Assembly: GCA_016742255.1 (NCBI GenBank)
Contig: JACVCB010000002.1
Location: 11,001 to 75,000, forward strand
Length of the DNA: 64,000 bases
Direction of reading: 5' to 3'
From: Leptospira sp.
GTDB taxonomy: Bacteria; Spirochaetota; Leptospiria; Leptospirales; Leptospiraceae
The notes under the pieces are model-generated. The model was not told where the DNA came from, searched no databases, and was given only the letters and a program-made list of their open reading frames with translations. The position numbers were made by a program, and so were the translations under genes. Below are positions 37,150-48,060 of the stretch, piece by piece (within the stretch, counting starts at the first letter, position 1; the number at the start of each line of letters is the position of its first letter).

Positions 37150-38271
37150 ATGGCAGTTCCATTTATAGATATCAAACGATTTGAACCAGGATTTTTGGAC
37201 ACCTGGAATGAAAAAGTAAAGTCCATGTCAGAAAACGCACAATTCATTGGCGGAAATGAAGTGACTGATTTAGAAACAAACCTTGCCACTTGGGCAGAGA
37301 CCAAATATGCGATTGGTTGTGCGAATGGAACCGATGCCTTACAACTTGCGTTACGCGCTGTTGGAGTTGGTCGTGGTGATAAAGTATTATTACCAGACTC
37401 TACTTTTTGGGCAACCTTCGAAGCGGTTGTAAATGTGGGAGGAGATCCTTACACTGTGGATACAAACCCAGTGGATTTACAAATGGATTTCCAAGTGTTC
37501 CAAGAAGCGGTCGAAAAAGTAAAACCAAAGGCTGCTCTTGTTGTTCATTTATACGGATGGGGAACTGCAAAGATTGAAGAACTCCGTAAGTTCTGCAAAG
37601 AAAAAAATGTAGCCCTCATTGAAGACGGTGCACAGTGTTTTGGTGTCAAACACAATGGAAAATCTCTCTACAAAGAGGCTCTGATTTCAACAACTTCCTT
37701 TTACCCTGCGAAGGTGTTAGGTGCTGCCGGTGATGGTGGTGCTGTATTCACAAATGATGAAGAATTATCTGTTGTCACAAGACGACTTGTGAACCACGGA
37801 AGAACTTCACATTACGAACACGGACTTGTAGGTTGGAACTCAAGACTTGATTCGTTACAAGCAGCATTTCTCAATCTCTCACTAAAACACTTACAAAAAA
37901 GAATCGAATCACGAAAGTCTTCACAAAACATCTATTATAAGGAATTACCAGGACTTGGGATTGGAGTGATCCAACCACCAAAAGGGTATGATGAAAATGG
38001 ATACTGTAACGTCACTTTGGTGGATCCAGAAGTTCGTCCCAAAATAGAAGCCGTCTTAAAAGAAAAAGGAATTGGTTTTGGAAATATCTATCCAGGTGCA
38101 ATGTCAGACCAACCTGGGGCTAAACCATACCTCATTGAACGATTTGGAAACGAAGGAAATGCTCGCCGGATTTCAAAATCAGTTCTCAACTTTCCACTCT
38201 TTGCTTATATGACAAGTTCGGAAATGGATGAAGTGTTGAGTGCGATCAAGGCGTATAACGCTAGTAAATAA
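37150..38271 (+). CDS. DegT/DnrJ/EryC1/StrS-family sugar aminotransferase
   Basis: 373 residues. The PLP Lys is in [20 protein letters not shown] and the substrate Asp-Gln in [16 protein letters not shown]-terminal [12 protein letters not shown] and [11 protein letters not shown] are typical. It puts an amino group on a nucleotide-linked keto-sugar for surface polysaccharide, lipid A or glycoprotein. No other sugar-nucleotide gene is adjacent. Its last base is the first base of the following gene (TAATG). Confidence 0.9.
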   Translation: MAVPFIDIKRFEPGFLDTWNEKVKSMSENAQFIGGNEVTDLETNLATWAETKYAIGCANGTDALQLALRAVGVGRGDKVLLPDSTFWATFEAVVNVGGDPYTVDTNPVDLQMDFQVFQEAVEKVKPKAALVVHLYGWGTAKIEELRKFCKEKNVALIEDGAQCFGVKHNGKSLYKEALISTTSFYPAKVLGAAGDGGAVFTNDEELSVVTRRLVNHGRTSHYEHGLVGWNSRLDSLQAAFLNLSLKHLQKRIESRKSSQNIYYKELPGLGIGVIQPPKGYDENGYCNVTLVDPEVRPKIEAVLKEKGIGFGNIYPGAMSDQPGAKPYLIERFGNEGNARRISKSVLNFPLFAYMTSSEMDEVLSAIKAYNASK

Positions 38272-39041
38272 TGGAAAAACTTCGGGTAGGAGTCTTTTTA
38301 TTCTTTTTACTCATCCTTGCGGTGTTAACTTTTAGTTTGTCTAAAAGTTGGCGCCTCTATGATGGTGGTTATGAAGTGACTGTGGAGAACCCAGAGTCAA
38401 AAGAAAAAGACACCTCACCTGAACCTACTGACAGTTTAGATTTAGAAGATGGGAATGGTAAAATTTATTGGAAACAATACTTTATCTACCCACATGGACT
38501 TGTGACCGAATCAGGTGGATTTGGACCCGATGGCATATTAACACATGCGCGTAATTTATATTCGATTAGTTTGAAGGATGGGAAAATCCAAAAACTTTTC
38601 CCTCATGATGTTTACATTTGGGATTTTTTTGTGGGAGAGTTTTCTAAAAAATCAGTGGCTAACACCATTGATGATCCAAAGGAAGATGTCCTACAAATTG
38701 AGAAAAAACTTTTGATCTTCGCTGTGACAGAAGATAGCAATTTGGATGGAGTTCTCAATTACAAAGACCACAAATTTGTGTATCTCTTTGATCCAGAAAC
38801 AAATAAATTAGATTCCGTATTACCGCAAGGGTATCATTTCAGAAAACTTTTATTTAATTCTTTGAGAAATCACCTAACTTTGATTTTGGGAAATAATCCA
38901 GAACCTCAACCAAAAAATGTTAGGAAAAAACTCCCTGAACCAAACATCAAACTTCATGTATATGATTATGATGTAATCACGACAAAAGGAATCTTAAGTG
39001 GTTCATTAGAATCCCTGACAACTTCTGAACAAAACCAGTAA
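38271..39041 (+). CDS. Membrane-anchored protein with a calcium-loop-like motif
   Basis: 256 residues: one N-terminal membrane anchor (VGVFLFFLLILAVLTFSL), an acidic linker (ENPESKEKDTSPEPTDSLDL) and an extracytoplasmic beta-rich domain. The sequence EDSNLDGVLNYKDH resembles an EF-hand or dockerin calcium loop (Asp, Asn, Asp, Gly spacing). Function unknown. Start overlaps the aminotransferase stop by one base. Confidence 0.75.
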   Translation: MEKLRVGVFLFFLLILAVLTFSLSKSWRLYDGGYEVTVENPESKEKDTSPEPTDSLDLEDGNGKIYWKQYFIYPHGLVTESGGFGPDGILTHARNLYSISLKDGKIQKLFPHDVYIWDFFVGEFSKKSVANTIDDPKEDVLQIEKKLLIFAVTEDSNLDGVLNYKDHKFVYLFDPETNKLDSVLPQGYHFRKLLFNSLRNHLTLILGNNPEPQPKNVRKKLPEPNIKLHVYDYDVITTKGILSGSLESLTTSEQNQ

Positions 39042-39046
39042 ACGAA

Positions 39047-39409
39047 TCATTCCCCCCAAACTTGGACACAATCTTCATTAAAGATTCCCATGATGGTTTT
39101 GTTTGCAAATTCTACCGCTGAGATTTTTTTAATCCCTGCTTTTTCAGCGGCATCCCGAATATTGCCACCACGTTTGAAATAATACATATTTACATATAAG
39201 TATGAGTTTGTACAGGAACGTCCTACCTTTAGTATTTTACCTTCAGCGAGACTTGCCGCAATGCCTGGATTCCCGGTTTGCGAACCATCCCGAGAACTAT
39301 GAGTTTCGTTGATCACAAGAGAAACAAAAGGCACTCGATACTCAGGGATACATTGGTATGTGAGGCAGAATAAACAAAAGATGCTGAACTTATAAATTTT
39401 TTTGGCCAT
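39047..39409 (-). CDS. TRL-like lipoprotein, copy 3
   Basis: The start is the ATG at 39409, which begins a lipoprotein signal (core FSIFCLFCLTYQC); the longer open frame overlaps the previous gene in another frame. 120 residues. Typical TRL features: a Gly-rich first half, CTNSYLYVNMYYF and DAAEKAGIKKISAVEFANKTIMG. The TRL family is named after a tRNA-linked locus; the function is unknown. Third of three tandem copies. Confidence 0.78.
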   Translation of the reverse strand: MAKKIYKFSIFCLFCLTYQCIPEYRVPFVSLVINETHSSRDGSQTGNPGIAASLAEGKILKVGRSCTNSYLYVNMYYFKRGGNIRDAAEKAGIKKISAVEFANKTIMGIFNEDCVQVWGE

Positions 39410-39719
39410 GCACATAAGTACAATACTTCCCATAGATAAATAAAAATTCCACCAAGTGGTGATCGATATACGAAATTTTGATGATCCCATTCTCTTTTGC
39501 AATACTTCCAGCCCCAGCATTACCCCACGAATACAACCGAAGGAAATGTTGGACACAACCTGTTGCGATCGTATCTTCTTTTACATTATTTTCAGGATCA
39601 AAGTCTCCATCAAAATGGATGTTGGTGTAAAGTAGGCCAGGTAAAGGTTTGTACACTTCACCATAAAAACAAGAAACAGTAAAAAAAGGAAGCAGAAGTA
39701 AACCAAGATAAAGTTTCAT
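39390..39719 (-). CDS. TRL-like lipoprotein, copy 2
   Basis: 109 residues with lipoprotein signal (LGLLLLPFFTVSC). The core GCVQHFLRLYSWGNAGAGSI and ENGIIKISYIDHHLVEFLF matches the TRL pattern of its neighbours. It overlaps copy 1 by 4 bases and copy 3 by 20, showing a translationally coupled series. Confidence 0.78.
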   Translation of the reverse strand: MKLYLGLLLLPFFTVSCFYGEVYKPLPGLLYTNIHFDGDFDPENNVKEDTIATGCVQHFLRLYSWGNAGAGSIAKENGIIKISYIDHHLVEFLFIYGKYCTYVHGQKNL

Positions 39720-40033
39720 CGTTCAATTTCTCCAGTCAAAATAAGACAATGCCTGACGATCACAAAGGTTAGGATGGAATGAACTTGGATATCAATAGAT
39801 CGGATTTTTGTGATATTGGAAATTCGTTTGGCTTCTTCAATACTTGCATCTCCTGTAGAGATCAAATAAAGATACGAAAATGCACATGCTTTGCCTTCAA
39901 CCGATCCTTCCGCTTTGCCTAATTTTCCTGGGTAATTGTCCTCTCTATATAGAGAACCCAAGCGACAGTTTTGTGAGGTGATAATTAATAAAACTAGTAG
40001 GAGAATCCATTTTACAAATTTAGATCCTTTCAT
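39716..40033 (-). CDS. TRL-like lipoprotein, copy 1
   Basis: 105 residues with a lipoprotein signal (WILLLVLLIITSQNC). Core segments GKACAFSYLYLISTGDASIE and EAKRISNITKIRSIDIQVHS give the same pattern as the other two copies, but the sequences have diverged. It overlaps the porin-like gene upstream by 4 bases. Confidence 0.78.
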   Translation of the reverse strand: MKGSKFVKWILLLVLLIITSQNCRLGSLYREDNYPGKLGKAEGSVEGKACAFSYLYLISTGDASIEEAKRISNITKIRSIDIQVHSILTFVIVRHCLILTGEIER

Positions 40034-40869
40034 CTTTGGTCTTTACTCACATTATCTAAGTTAAAGATAACACCAAATTGAAAACCCACTTGTTCAAATG
40101 ATTCGCTGGAAAAAGAATTTGATTTTAACATTCGTTTCATGCCATGTAATTCAAAGGAAAATCCAAATTCGGGAGTAAGGTAATAATTGATCCCTAAAGC
40201 AGCTCTCCCACTAACACCCATACCACTTGCCATTAAACTTTGTAGGTATAGGTTTGTGTAACCCATTGACCGATAAGAAGCATTGAAGTTAACAAGTCCT
40301 AATTCTAAACCAACATAAGGATCAAATTTATTTTTTGTTAAGAAATGATAATTGAGTCCAAGACCATACACTCGATCTTTATAGAGTGTATATTTGTTTT
40401 GAGAATATTCTAAAAAAGGAGAAAATCCTGTTGGGTTACTTCTATCGATAGAGATAAATTGATCAGATCTTTCTCCTTTTACGGAATTTGTGGCATAGGA
40501 TAGAAAAATTCCCAAATGATCAGTGAGTCCATATTCGAAAAACACTCGCCCAGTTTTACCGGGCTGTACCTTTCCTTCAGGTAATGGGATGACAGATGGA
40601 ACGGTTTGTGTAGCTAACAATCGTACGGGTAATAACCCATATTGGGTTTGAGTTTTCATTGCGTTTTGTAAGGATGTTTCTCTTTTTTGAAGGCTACCTC
40701 CCGTATAAACAGTTTCTCCACCTTGTAAATTTAAGTAAAATCCACCTTGGTAAAAACCAATGGGATACTCTGCTCGTGGTGTAGGTGTTTGCGAGAAAAT
40801 GGGTAAAAATCCATTCAAAATCACTAAAATAGATAAAAATAACCATTTAGAGAGAAAGTTTTGATTCAT
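40030..40869 (-). CDS. Predicted outer-membrane beta-barrel protein
   Basis: 279 residues with a signal peptide (FLSILVILNGFLPIFSQ). The mature sequence alternates hydrophobic and polar residues in strands (RVFFEYGLTDHLGIFLSYAT, YGLGLNYHFLTKNKFDPYVG, AALGINYYLTPEFGFSFELH) and ends near a Phe (VIFNL), as in small OmpW-like barrels. First gene of a four-gene operon with three TRL-like lipoproteins, all joined by short overlaps. Confidence 0.82.
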   Translation of the reverse strand: MNQNFLSKWLFLSILVILNGFLPIFSQTPTPRAEYPIGFYQGGFYLNLQGGETVYTGGSLQKRETSLQNAMKTQTQYGLLPVRLLATQTVPSVIPLPEGKVQPGKTGRVFFEYGLTDHLGIFLSYATNSVKGERSDQFISIDRSNPTGFSPFLEYSQNKYTLYKDRVYGLGLNYHFLTKNKFDPYVGLELGLVNFNASYRSMGYTNLYLQSLMASGMGVSGRAALGINYYLTPEFGFSFELHGMKRMLKSNSFSSESFEQVGFQFGVIFNLDNVSKDQR

Positions 40870-40920
40870 TCGTAAATTCTAACGGGTGCTTGTTGGTGTG
40901 TCAATGGAAAAGATGTATCA

Positions 40921-40940
40921 TTTGGAAAAGAATTTCCAAA
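40921..40940. other. 8-bp hairpin upstream of the barrel operon
   Basis: TTTGGAAA and TTTCCAAA with a 4-base loop, 52 bases before the barrel gene start and just past the sucA terminator. It could be an operator or leader structure of the barrel/TRL operon. Confidence 0.35.
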
Positions 40941-40948
40941 GAAAAAAT

Positions 40949-40976
40949 AAAAACCCCAACTTCCATTGGGGTTTTT
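40949..40976 (-). terminator. Intrinsic terminator of the suc operon
   Basis: An 11-bp stem (AAAAACCCCAA with TTGGGGTTTTT) and a 6-base loop, about 85 bases past the sucA stop, with T-rich flank on the minus strand. The symmetric flanks would allow it to work in both directions. Confidence 0.8.
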
Positions 40977-41061
40977 AAGGTTTTGTTGCGGAACAAATCA
41001 GGAGTGGAAATGAAAACTCTTCAGAGTTAATACTTCCGTGCCTTAACTGTTTGGTGTTTGT

Positions 41062-43830
41062 TTAGGACAAAGCATCCTTAACTAAATCGTCTTGTTCCTT
41101 TAAGTGAGTGACTACGTGTCCACAAGCTGGGCTTGGGAATTCCGAACGACCTGCATAATGCAGACGTTTGTTTTCCGGCATCACTGCTTCGATACGATCT
41201 CTCACAAAGAACCAAGCACCTTGGTTTTTTGGTTCTTCCTGCACCCATACAAATTTTTTCAGTTTTCCGTAACTGGTGATCATTTGTTTGATATGGTTTT
41301 CAGGGAAAGGATAGAGTTGTTCGATACGAACGACTGCTACATTTTCTAATTTTTGAGCATCAATCGCCTTACGTAAGTCATAGTAAACTTTACCTGAACA
41401 GAAGAGAAGTTTTTCTACTTTTTCTGGTTTTGCCACTGGATCTGGAAGGATCTTTTTAAACGCACCCGTTGTGATGTCTTCCAAACTGGAAGCTGCATCT
41501 TTCAACCGAAGGAGTGACTTCGGTGTCATGATGATGAGTGGCTTTCTAAAACTTTGTAAGATTTGGCGGCGAAGGATATGGAAATACTGCGCTGGAGTGG
41601 TGAGGTTTGCCACTTGGATGTTGTCGAGTGCACAAAGTTGTAAGAACCTTTCAAGCCTTGCGGATGAGTGTTCTGGACCTTGGCCTTCGTAACCGTGTGG
41701 TAATAAACAAACAAGACCCGACATCCTTTGCCACTTGATTTCAGAACTAGAAATGAACTGGTCAAAGATCACCTGTGCATTGTTAGCAAAGTCACCAAAC
41801 TGTGCTTCCCACATCACAAGGCTACTTGGATCCGCAAGGGAATAACCATATTCAAAACCAAGGCAGGAGTATTCCGAAAGAGATGAGTTTACAATTTCGA
41901 TCTTTGCTTGTTTGTCGCTGATATGATTGAGAAGTGTGAGTTTTTTACCATTCACAATATCCGAAAGTGTTGCGTGCCTATGAGAGAAGGTTCCCCTTTG
42001 CGCATCTTGTCCCCCAAGTCGGATTGGAAATCCATTTTCCAAAATCGAACCAAAGGAAAGTGATTCCGCAAATCCCCAATCAATCGGAAGTTCACCAGCC
42101 CCCATTTTTTTACGGTCTTCCAACACTTTGATGTGTTTTGGATTGGCTGTAAATCCTTCTGGAAGGGTCGTTACAGCTTTCACAATTCCACCTAATTGTT
42201 GTTGGAGGAGTTCCGTATGGACATCCGAATCTAAAGGTTCTTTGGTGTATCTTGACCAAACCCCGCCTAGTGTATCCACTGTAATGCGGGTGTCTTTTTC
42301 CTTTGCTTGTTGGAAGGAAGTTTCGAGTCCTTGTTGGATCCCGTCTTTGATGAATTGGATTTCTTCTTTTGTAATGTCCCCACGTTGTAATAATTTTTCT
42401 TCGTAAAGAGAAATTGTTTTTGGGTGTTTTTTGATGATGTCATACATCTGAGGTTGTGTGAAAGTTGGTTCGTCAGTCTCGTTATGACCAAGCCTTCTAT
42501 AACAAATCAAATCGATGATCACATCTTTTTTGAACTTTTGACGGTATTCTAACGCAAGTTTTGTGACGCGGTATGCTGCTTCTGGGTCGTCTCCATTCAC
42601 GTGGAAAATAGGAACTTGGAACCCTTTGGCAAGGTCTGTTGCATACAATGTAGATCGTGATTCACTTGGGAGAGTGGTGAATCCAATTTGGTTATTGATC
42701 ACAATGTGGAACGTTCCACCCACAGTATACCCTTCTAGGTTCATCATGTTGAGTGTTTCTGCAACCACCCCTTGGCCGGCAAATGCAGCATCCCCATGGA
42801 TGGCAACTGGCATAAATTTCGAACGGTCCATGTCCTTGGCCATTTCTTGTCTTGCTCGGACAGATCCAAAAATCACTGGGTCTACAGCCTCTAAATGAGA
42901 TGGGTTAAAGGCAAGGGATAGTTTGACTTCTTTTCCATAATGGGTCATCACATGGTTGGAATAACCTAAGTGGTATTTTACATCTGCATAACCAAGTTGG
43001 CCTGGGTTTAGTTTTTCTTCAAACTCAGCAAAGATAAGGCCTGCAGGTTTACGGATGATGTTTACAAGAACATTGAGTCGTCCTCTATGGGCCATACCAA
43101 TGACAAGGGCATCCATTTTATGACCACCCGCTTCTTCCACAAGGGTATCAAGCATCGGGATCATGGTTTCCCCACCTTCGAGAGAAAAACGTTTTTTCCC
43201 TACGAATTTTTTGGCGAGGAAGTTTTCAAAACTATCTGCTTGGTACAATTTTTCAAACAAACGTAAGGCGGTCTTTTTGCTGATTGGTTCGTTGTTGGCA
43301 AGTGGTTCCATTCGGTTTTGTAACCACTCACGTTCCTCATCATTGACAAGGTAGTAGTGTTCACAACCTATCGAACCACAGTAAGTTTTTTCAAACCAAT
43401 CAATGACATTCTTCAGTTTTGTTTTTCCAAGATTGTTGATCCCTGAATCCACCTCTGTATCGAGATCGGATTGTTTGAGGGCTTTGATTTTGAGATCAAT
43501 GAATTCGCGGTTAGGTTTGTTGATTCCGAGTGGATCTAGGTTTGCAGCTAAGTGACCTTGTCTCCTGTAAGCATTGAGAAGGTTGATGATACCAAAATCA
43601 CTGAGGGATGAATCTTTACGGTGTTCGGTGGATGTGTAATTTACATATCCATTCCCATTGAACCCACCTCCATTCGAACCATTGTTCGAAACTGAGGATC
43701 TTTCTAATTCCCCAAAAAAATCGATCCAATCCTTAGATAAAGAAGACGGGTCTTCCTTAAATTGTTTGTAATACTCTTCCAATAATACAACGTTATCGCC
43801 GTATAAACTCATCATCTGATCGGTTGTCAT
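41062..43830 (-). CDS. sucA: 2-oxoglutarate dehydrogenase E1
   Basis: 922 residues. The N-terminal [20 protein letters not shown] matches the E2-binding region, then [29 protein letters not shown] and the thiamine-diphosphate motif GDAAFAGQG ending NNQIGFTT. C-terminal [11 protein letters not shown] and [11 protein letters not shown] are typical. Decarboxylates 2-oxoglutarate in the TCA cycle. Third gene of the operon, 34 bases after lpd. Confidence 0.97.
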   Translation of the reverse strand: MTTDQMMSLYGDNVVLLEEYYKQFKEDPSSLSKDWIDFFGELERSSVSNNGSNGGGFNGNGYVNYTSTEHRKDSSLSDFGIINLLNAYRRQGHLAANLDPLGINKPNREFIDLKIKALKQSDLDTEVDSGINNLGKTKLKNVIDWFEKTYCGSIGCEHYYLVNDEEREWLQNRMEPLANNEPISKKTALRLFEKLYQADSFENFLAKKFVGKKRFSLEGGETMIPMLDTLVEEAGGHKMDALVIGMAHRGRLNVLVNIIRKPAGLIFAEFEEKLNPGQLGYADVKYHLGYSNHVMTHYGKEVKLSLAFNPSHLEAVDPVIFGSVRARQEMAKDMDRSKFMPVAIHGDAAFAGQGVVAETLNMMNLEGYTVGGTFHIVINNQIGFTTLPSESRSTLYATDLAKGFQVPIFHVNGDDPEAAYRVTKLALEYRQKFKKDVIIDLICYRRLGHNETDEPTFTQPQMYDIIKKHPKTISLYEEKLLQRGDITKEEIQFIKDGIQQGLETSFQQAKEKDTRITVDTLGGVWSRYTKEPLDSDVHTELLQQQLGGIVKAVTTLPEGFTANPKHIKVLEDRKKMGAGELPIDWGFAESLSFGSILENGFPIRLGGQDAQRGTFSHRHATLSDIVNGKKLTLLNHISDKQAKIEIVNSSLSEYSCLGFEYGYSLADPSSLVMWEAQFGDFANNAQVIFDQFISSSEIKWQRMSGLVCLLPHGYEGQGPEHSSARLERFLQLCALDNIQVANLTTPAQYFHILRRQILQSFRKPLIIMTPKSLLRLKDAASSLEDITTGAFKKILPDPVAKPEKVEKLLFCSGKVYYDLRKAIDAQKLENVAVVRIEQLYPFPENHIKQMITSYGKLKKFVWVQEEPKNQGAWFFVRDRIEAVMPENKRLHYAGRSEFPSPACGHVVTHLKEQDDLVKDALS

Positions 43831-43864
43831 ATAATCTCCCTAAAACAACAAAACAACTGTTTCA

Positions 43865-45271
43865 TTACGAATGGATGGACCATTTTGCGTCAGCATCCAT
43901 CGCCGCTTCTCTGAGGACTTCGGAAAGAGTGGGGTGAGCATGTGTAGAACGAGCAATGTCTTCTGCACTCGCACCAAACTCAAACGCCACTGCAGCCTCT
44001 GCAATCATGTCAGAAGCCCTTGGTCCTACGATGTAAACCCCAAGGAGTTTGTCCGTTTTTTTGTCAGCGAGGACTTTCACTTGTCCATCCGTTTCGTTCA
44101 TGGCTTTGGCACGAGCATTGGGTTTGAACATGTACTTACCCACTTTGTATTCAATGCCTTTGGCTTTTAGTTCTTCTTCTCCAAGACCTACCCATGCCAC
44201 TTCTGGCCAAGTGTAAACGATCCAAGGAATGGCTTTGTAATTCACATGACCATACTTTCCACAAATGAGTTCGGCAACGGCAATGCCTTCGTCTTCTGCT
44301 TTGTGTGCAAGCATAGGTCCATCAATCACGTCACCAATTGCATAAATATTAGGAATGTTCGTTTGGAATTTGTTAGGTTCTACTTTGATGCGACCACGGT
44401 CTGTCATTTCGATTCCAATTTCTTTGGCACCAAGTCCATCTGTGTTCGGACGACGGCCAATGGAAACAAGCACCTTGTCTCCTTCGAGGATGGTTTTTTT
44501 CCCATCTTTGCCTTCGATTTCCACTTCAACTTTTTTCCCTTTTACCTTAGCACCGTGCACTTTGGTTTCGAATAGAAAATTGATCCCTTGCCCAGTGAGA
44601 AGTCTTTCGGCAAGACTTGCCATCGCTTGGTCAGCAGTTCCAAAGAGGCGTGGCATGAGTTCCACCACAGTGACCTTCGCACCAAGTCGTAACCAAACAG
44701 AACCAAGTTCGAGTCCAATCACTCCTGCACCTACAATGATGAGGTGTTCTGGAACTGCATCGAGAGCAATCGCGTGATCCGAGGTAATAATGTTTTTTCC
44801 ATCCACAGGGAGTGGTGGGATTTCAATTGGAGAGGAACCAGATGCGATGATGATGTTCGTTCCAGAGATAGATTCTTTTTTTCCATCTTCTGCAGTGATT
44901 GCAATTTCGTTTTTGGAAATGAAACTTGCATGACCCAAATAACGAGTGATCTTATTTTTTTTCATCAGGTAATCAACACCCGATGTCACTTCAGTTACCA
45001 CTTTGTCTTTACGAGCCATCATCTTCGCGATGTCGATTTTGACATCTTTCACGGAGATCCCGTGGTCGCTTAGTTTATGTTTGGTTTTGTGATACTCTTC
45101 TGAAGAATCGAGAAGGGCTTTGGAAGGAATACAACCTACGTTGAGACAAGTCCCCCCGAGAGTTTTTCTTTTTTCGATAATGGCTACTTTTTTCCCGAGT
45201 TGGGCTGCGCGAACCGCAGCCACATACCCACCAGGACCTGCACCAATGACAACGATATCATATTGTTCCAT
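43865..45271 (-). CDS. lpdA: Dihydrolipoyl dehydrogenase (E3)
   Basis: 468 residues. FAD-binding [17 protein letters not shown], the redox disulfide [19 protein letters not shown]-binding [13 protein letters not shown] and the C-terminal His-Glu pair [13 protein letters not shown]. It reoxidises the lipoyl group of the SucB core. Placed between sucB and sucA, so dedicated to this complex though it may serve others. Confidence 0.97.
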   Translation of the reverse strand: MEQYDIVVIGAGPGGYVAAVRAAQLGKKVAIIEKRKTLGGTCLNVGCIPSKALLDSSEEYHKTKHKLSDHGISVKDVKIDIAKMMARKDKVVTEVTSGVDYLMKKNKITRYLGHASFISKNEIAITAEDGKKESISGTNIIIASGSSPIEIPPLPVDGKNIITSDHAIALDAVPEHLIIVGAGVIGLELGSVWLRLGAKVTVVELMPRLFGTADQAMASLAERLLTGQGINFLFETKVHGAKVKGKKVEVEIEGKDGKKTILEGDKVLVSIGRRPNTDGLGAKEIGIEMTDRGRIKVEPNKFQTNIPNIYAIGDVIDGPMLAHKAEDEGIAVAELICGKYGHVNYKAIPWIVYTWPEVAWVGLGEEELKAKGIEYKVGKYMFKPNARAKAMNETDGQVKVLADKKTDKLLGVYIVGPRASDMIAEAAVAFEFGASAEDIARSTHAHPTLSEVLREAAMDADAKWSIHS

Positions 45272-45279
45272 ATTGGTAA

Positions 45280-46512
45280 CTATACCTCAAAGAGGAGTCT
45301 TGTTGGATCCTCTACCATTTCTTTGATCTTCACAAGGAACTGCACTGCTTCCTTACCATCCACAATTCTGTGGTCATAAGAAAGAGCCAGATACATCATC
45401 GGACGGATGACAATTTGGTCATTCACAACTACCGCACGTTTGACGATGTTATGCATTCCAAGAATTCCAGATTGTGGAGGGTTGAGGATTGGAGTCGACA
45501 TCATGGATCCATACACACCACCATTGGAGATGGAGAAAGTTCCCCCTTCCATATCTTCGAGTGAAATTTTTCCGTCTTTGACTTTGCCCGCAAGCCTTGC
45601 GATCTCTTGTTCGATTTGTGCAAAACTGAGAAGGTCAGCGTTACGAACAATCGGAACCACAAGTCCTTTTGGTCCACCTACTGCGACTCCGATGTCATAA
45701 AAGTTTTTGTAAACTATGTCTGTTCCACGGATCTCTGCGTTGATCGCAGGGTAAGCTTTTAATGCTGCCACTGCTGCTTTGGTAAAAAGGGACATGAACC
45801 CAAGACCCACACCGTGAGTTTCTTTGAACTTGTCTTTGTATTTATTGCGAAGTTCCATAATCGGAGCCATATCCACTTCGTTAAACGTCGTGAGGATCGC
45901 TGCCGTGTGTTGTGCACTCACTAGGCGATTAGCAATCGTTTGGCGAAGTTTAGTCATTGGCACAACTGTTTCTCTAGGACCTGCGTTTGCCGATACTACT
46001 ACCGCTTTTGGAATTTCTGGACTTGGTGATGCGGCCTTAGAAGGACCAGCGGAATTTGCACCACCTTTTTCCATATAAAGGATCACATCTTCTTTTGTGA
46101 TTTGTCCGTTGCGACCAGTGCCTGTGATTTTTGAGGCATCTAATTTATTTTCTTCAATGAGTTTACGCGCAGCAGGAGGGAGTTCCTCATTCACTTTGCC
46201 CGTGTTAGGTTGCGCACTTGGCGTTTCTGCTTTGGGAGCAGGGGCACTGGAACTAGCAGGAGTAGATGCTACGGCACCTTCTTCGATGGCACCGATGATG
46301 TCTCTCACATGTACCACATCCCCCACCTTTTTGGAGATGGATTTTAATACCCCTGAGGTAGGAGCAGGAATTTCTAATGAGACTTTGTCTGTTTCTAAAA
46401 TTGCGAGCACTTCGTCTACTTTTACGGCATCGCCTTCTTTTTTGGTCCAAGCACTGATAGTCGCTTCGGTTACGGATTCCCCCATCTCGGGGACTTTGAT
46501 GTCTATTGCCAT
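45280..46512 (-). CDS. sucB: Dihydrolipoyl succinyltransferase (E2)
   Basis: 410 residues. One lipoyl domain with the lipoylated Lys in ETDKVSLEI, an Ala/Pro-rich linker, the E3/E1-binding domain ([20 protein letters not shown]) and the catalytic domain with [16 protein letters not shown] near the end. It forms the core of the 2-oxoglutarate dehydrogenase complex. First gene of the operon; the promoter should lie in 46513-46670. Confidence 0.97.
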   Translation of the reverse strand: MAIDIKVPEMGESVTEATISAWTKKEGDAVKVDEVLAILETDKVSLEIPAPTSGVLKSISKKVGDVVHVRDIIGAIEEGAVASTPASSSAPAPKAETPSAQPNTGKVNEELPPAARKLIEENKLDASKITGTGRNGQITKEDVILYMEKGGANSAGPSKAASPSPEIPKAVVVSANAGPRETVVPMTKLRQTIANRLVSAQHTAAILTTFNEVDMAPIMELRNKYKDKFKETHGVGLGFMSLFTKAAVAALKAYPAINAEIRGTDIVYKNFYDIGVAVGGPKGLVVPIVRNADLLSFAQIEQEIARLAGKVKDGKISLEDMEGGTFSISNGGVYGSMMSTPILNPPQSGILGMHNIVKRAVVVNDQIVIRPMMYLALSYDHRIVDGKEAVQFLVKIKEMVEDPTRLLFEV

Positions 46513-46670
46513 GAAATATTCCTTAGCAGGTTTTTAGAGAAAAATAGCGTTGTTGAGGAGTGAGATCCCATTTGAATCTAAGACTACCGTAACTTACTTA
46601 AAGGTAAAAACGCAAGCGGAAAAAACGAAAAGACCTTGAGTTTCAGTTTGGACACCGATGTGTAGCAAGT

Positions 46671-47204
46671 ATGATCCGTTCTTTCCAAGGCCATACACCT
46701 TCTATCCACCCCACTGCCTGGGTGGCACCTTCCGCTGATGTACTTGGGAAAGTCAGCATTGGGGAAGAGTCCTCGATTTGGTTCCAATGTGTGTTACGAG
46801 GTGACGTCAATACCATCACCATTGGCAAACATGTGAACATCCAAGACATGACACTCGTACATGTGGCAAGAGATTTGTATCCTGTCACGATTGGGGATTA
46901 TGTATCCATCGGCCACCACGCTACCATTCACGGTTGTGTGCTGAAGGATCATAGTTTTGTGGGGATGGGAGCCATGCTTATGGATGATGTGGAGATCGGA
47001 GAGTGGTCCTTTGTGGGTGCCGGATCCCTTGTCCCACCGGGGAAAAAAATCCCACCAGGAGTTCTCGTGATGGGAAGTCCCGCCAAAATCATCCGAGACA
47101 TCACAGACAAAGACCGCGAGATCATCACCCGCACGGCAAACAATTATACCAAGTATAAAGAAAACTATCGCAACGAAGGGATTGGGGGCACATCCCTTTC
47201 CTAA
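46671..47204 (+). CDS. Gamma-class carbonic anhydrase family protein
   Basis: 177 residues forming a left-handed beta-helix of hexapeptide turns ([20 protein letters not shown]). The zinc-binding His pattern is visible in [11 protein letters not shown] and [11 protein letters not shown], and [20 protein letters not shown] closes the trimer. Members hydrate CO2 or, in YrdA-like forms, have lost activity; which applies is not certain. Divergent from sucB. Confidence 0.92.
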   Translation: MIRSFQGHTPSIHPTAWVAPSADVLGKVSIGEESSIWFQCVLRGDVNTITIGKHVNIQDMTLVHVARDLYPVTIGDYVSIGHHATIHGCVLKDHSFVGMGAMLMDDVEIGEWSFVGAGSLVPPGKKIPPGVLVMGSPAKIIRDITDKDREIITRTANNYTKYKENYRNEGIGGTSLS

Positions 47205-47214
47205 CGGAAAGGGA
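47193..47214 (+). terminator. Hairpin over the carbonic anhydrase stop codon
   Basis: TCCCTTTCC and GGAAAGGGA pair perfectly (9 bp) with the TAA stop codon in the loop. No T-run follows, so it is a terminator-like or mRNA-protecting hairpin. Confidence 0.4.
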
Positions 47215-47300
47215 CCGGGTGATCCGCTGCAATCTTCCGCTTACGCGAAAGGATTTCCGCTACTCCCCCTTGCGCGGAAATCCGCTTGCAGTTGGGATGG
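47215..47300. repeat. Nested palindromic intergenic element
   Basis: Inside an outer pair CTGCAA (47227) / TTGCAG (47286) lie a perfect 10-bp pair GGATTTCCGC (47251) / GCGGAAATCC (47274) and a short hairpin around TTCCGCTTACGCGAA. The region is more G+C-rich than its flanks. It resembles a dispersed palindromic repeat unit or a structured RNA; only one copy is in the window. Confidence 0.55.
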
Positions 47301-47324
47301 TAATATGGCAGAATAACGGGACGT

Positions 47325-47966
47325 ATGAAATTCGTGATTCGTTGTTTTTTCGCATTTGTTTTCCTTACTTTAATTTCTTGTAATTTTCATTATTTTGCAT
47401 TGGCAAATGAATCGAATCAAACACCAGTTGATCCAGATAAAATCACTGGGGATAAAATCAGATTCCATCTCATTCGTGTGGAAGAATCTCCAAAAGCCAA
47501 TTTATACAATTCGCCAGCTCTTGAATTCCAACTTGCAAAATCCAAACTTTTCAAACTCAGCCGGACTTCCAAATTAAACCTAACGTATACAACCAAAACG
47601 GGAACAGATTCGGCAGGTATTTCTGCGATTATGTTTTTACTCACACTTGGGATTTTTCCCTCGTTTGTCGAAACCCATTCCAATGTAACCTTCACACTGA
47701 TGGACCGCGAAGACAAAAAAATCATTCGTGATTACACATACCCAATCCAAGGTCGTAGGATTATTTCTTGGTTGACCATTCCGTTTTATATTGTCCTTCC
47801 GATTTTCTCTGATTCGGTGGATGGGGGTTCAAATTTTGAAACTTCCAATGTATCCTTACGGATGTTAGTGGAGGCATTTGAATCTGATTTAGCGAAAGAC
47901 TGTTTGGAAAATCCAGAGTTACTCGAAACCTTACGAAACAAAGGAAACGAATCCATCGATCTTTGA
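47325..47966 (+). CDS. Putative lipoprotein of unknown function
   Basis: 213 residues with a lipoprotein signal (FFAFVFLTLISC, Cys near 19). The mature part starts with a Pro/Asp-rich linker; later hydrophobic segments (GISAIMFLLTLGIFPSF and IISWLTIPFYIVLPIF) may anchor it further in the membrane. No family recognised. Stands alone after the palindromic element; the gap to the convergent phosphatase gene (47967-48060) shows nothing clear. Confidence 0.75.
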   Translation: MKFVIRCFFAFVFLTLISCNFHYFALANESNQTPVDPDKITGDKIRFHLIRVEESPKANLYNSPALEFQLAKSKLFKLSRTSKLNLTYTTKTGTDSAGISAIMFLLTLGIFPSFVETHSNVTFTLMDREDKKIIRDYTYPIQGRRIISWLTIPFYIVLPIFSDSVDGGSNFETSNVSLRMLVEAFESDLAKDCLENPELLETLRNKGNESIDL

Positions 47967-48060
47967 AATCCTTGGTTCTTTGGTCAGAATGTTCTAGTTT
48001 AACGGAATGTGTTTATAACCAATAAGACTAACATCAAAGTAGATTTTAATAGTTTAAGAT

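Noticed and set aside
44106..44121. TTGGCACG inside lpd, resembling a sigma-54 -24 element
   Set aside because: After ten bases the sequence is GG, not GC; it is inside a conserved coding region and on the opposite strand to the gene.
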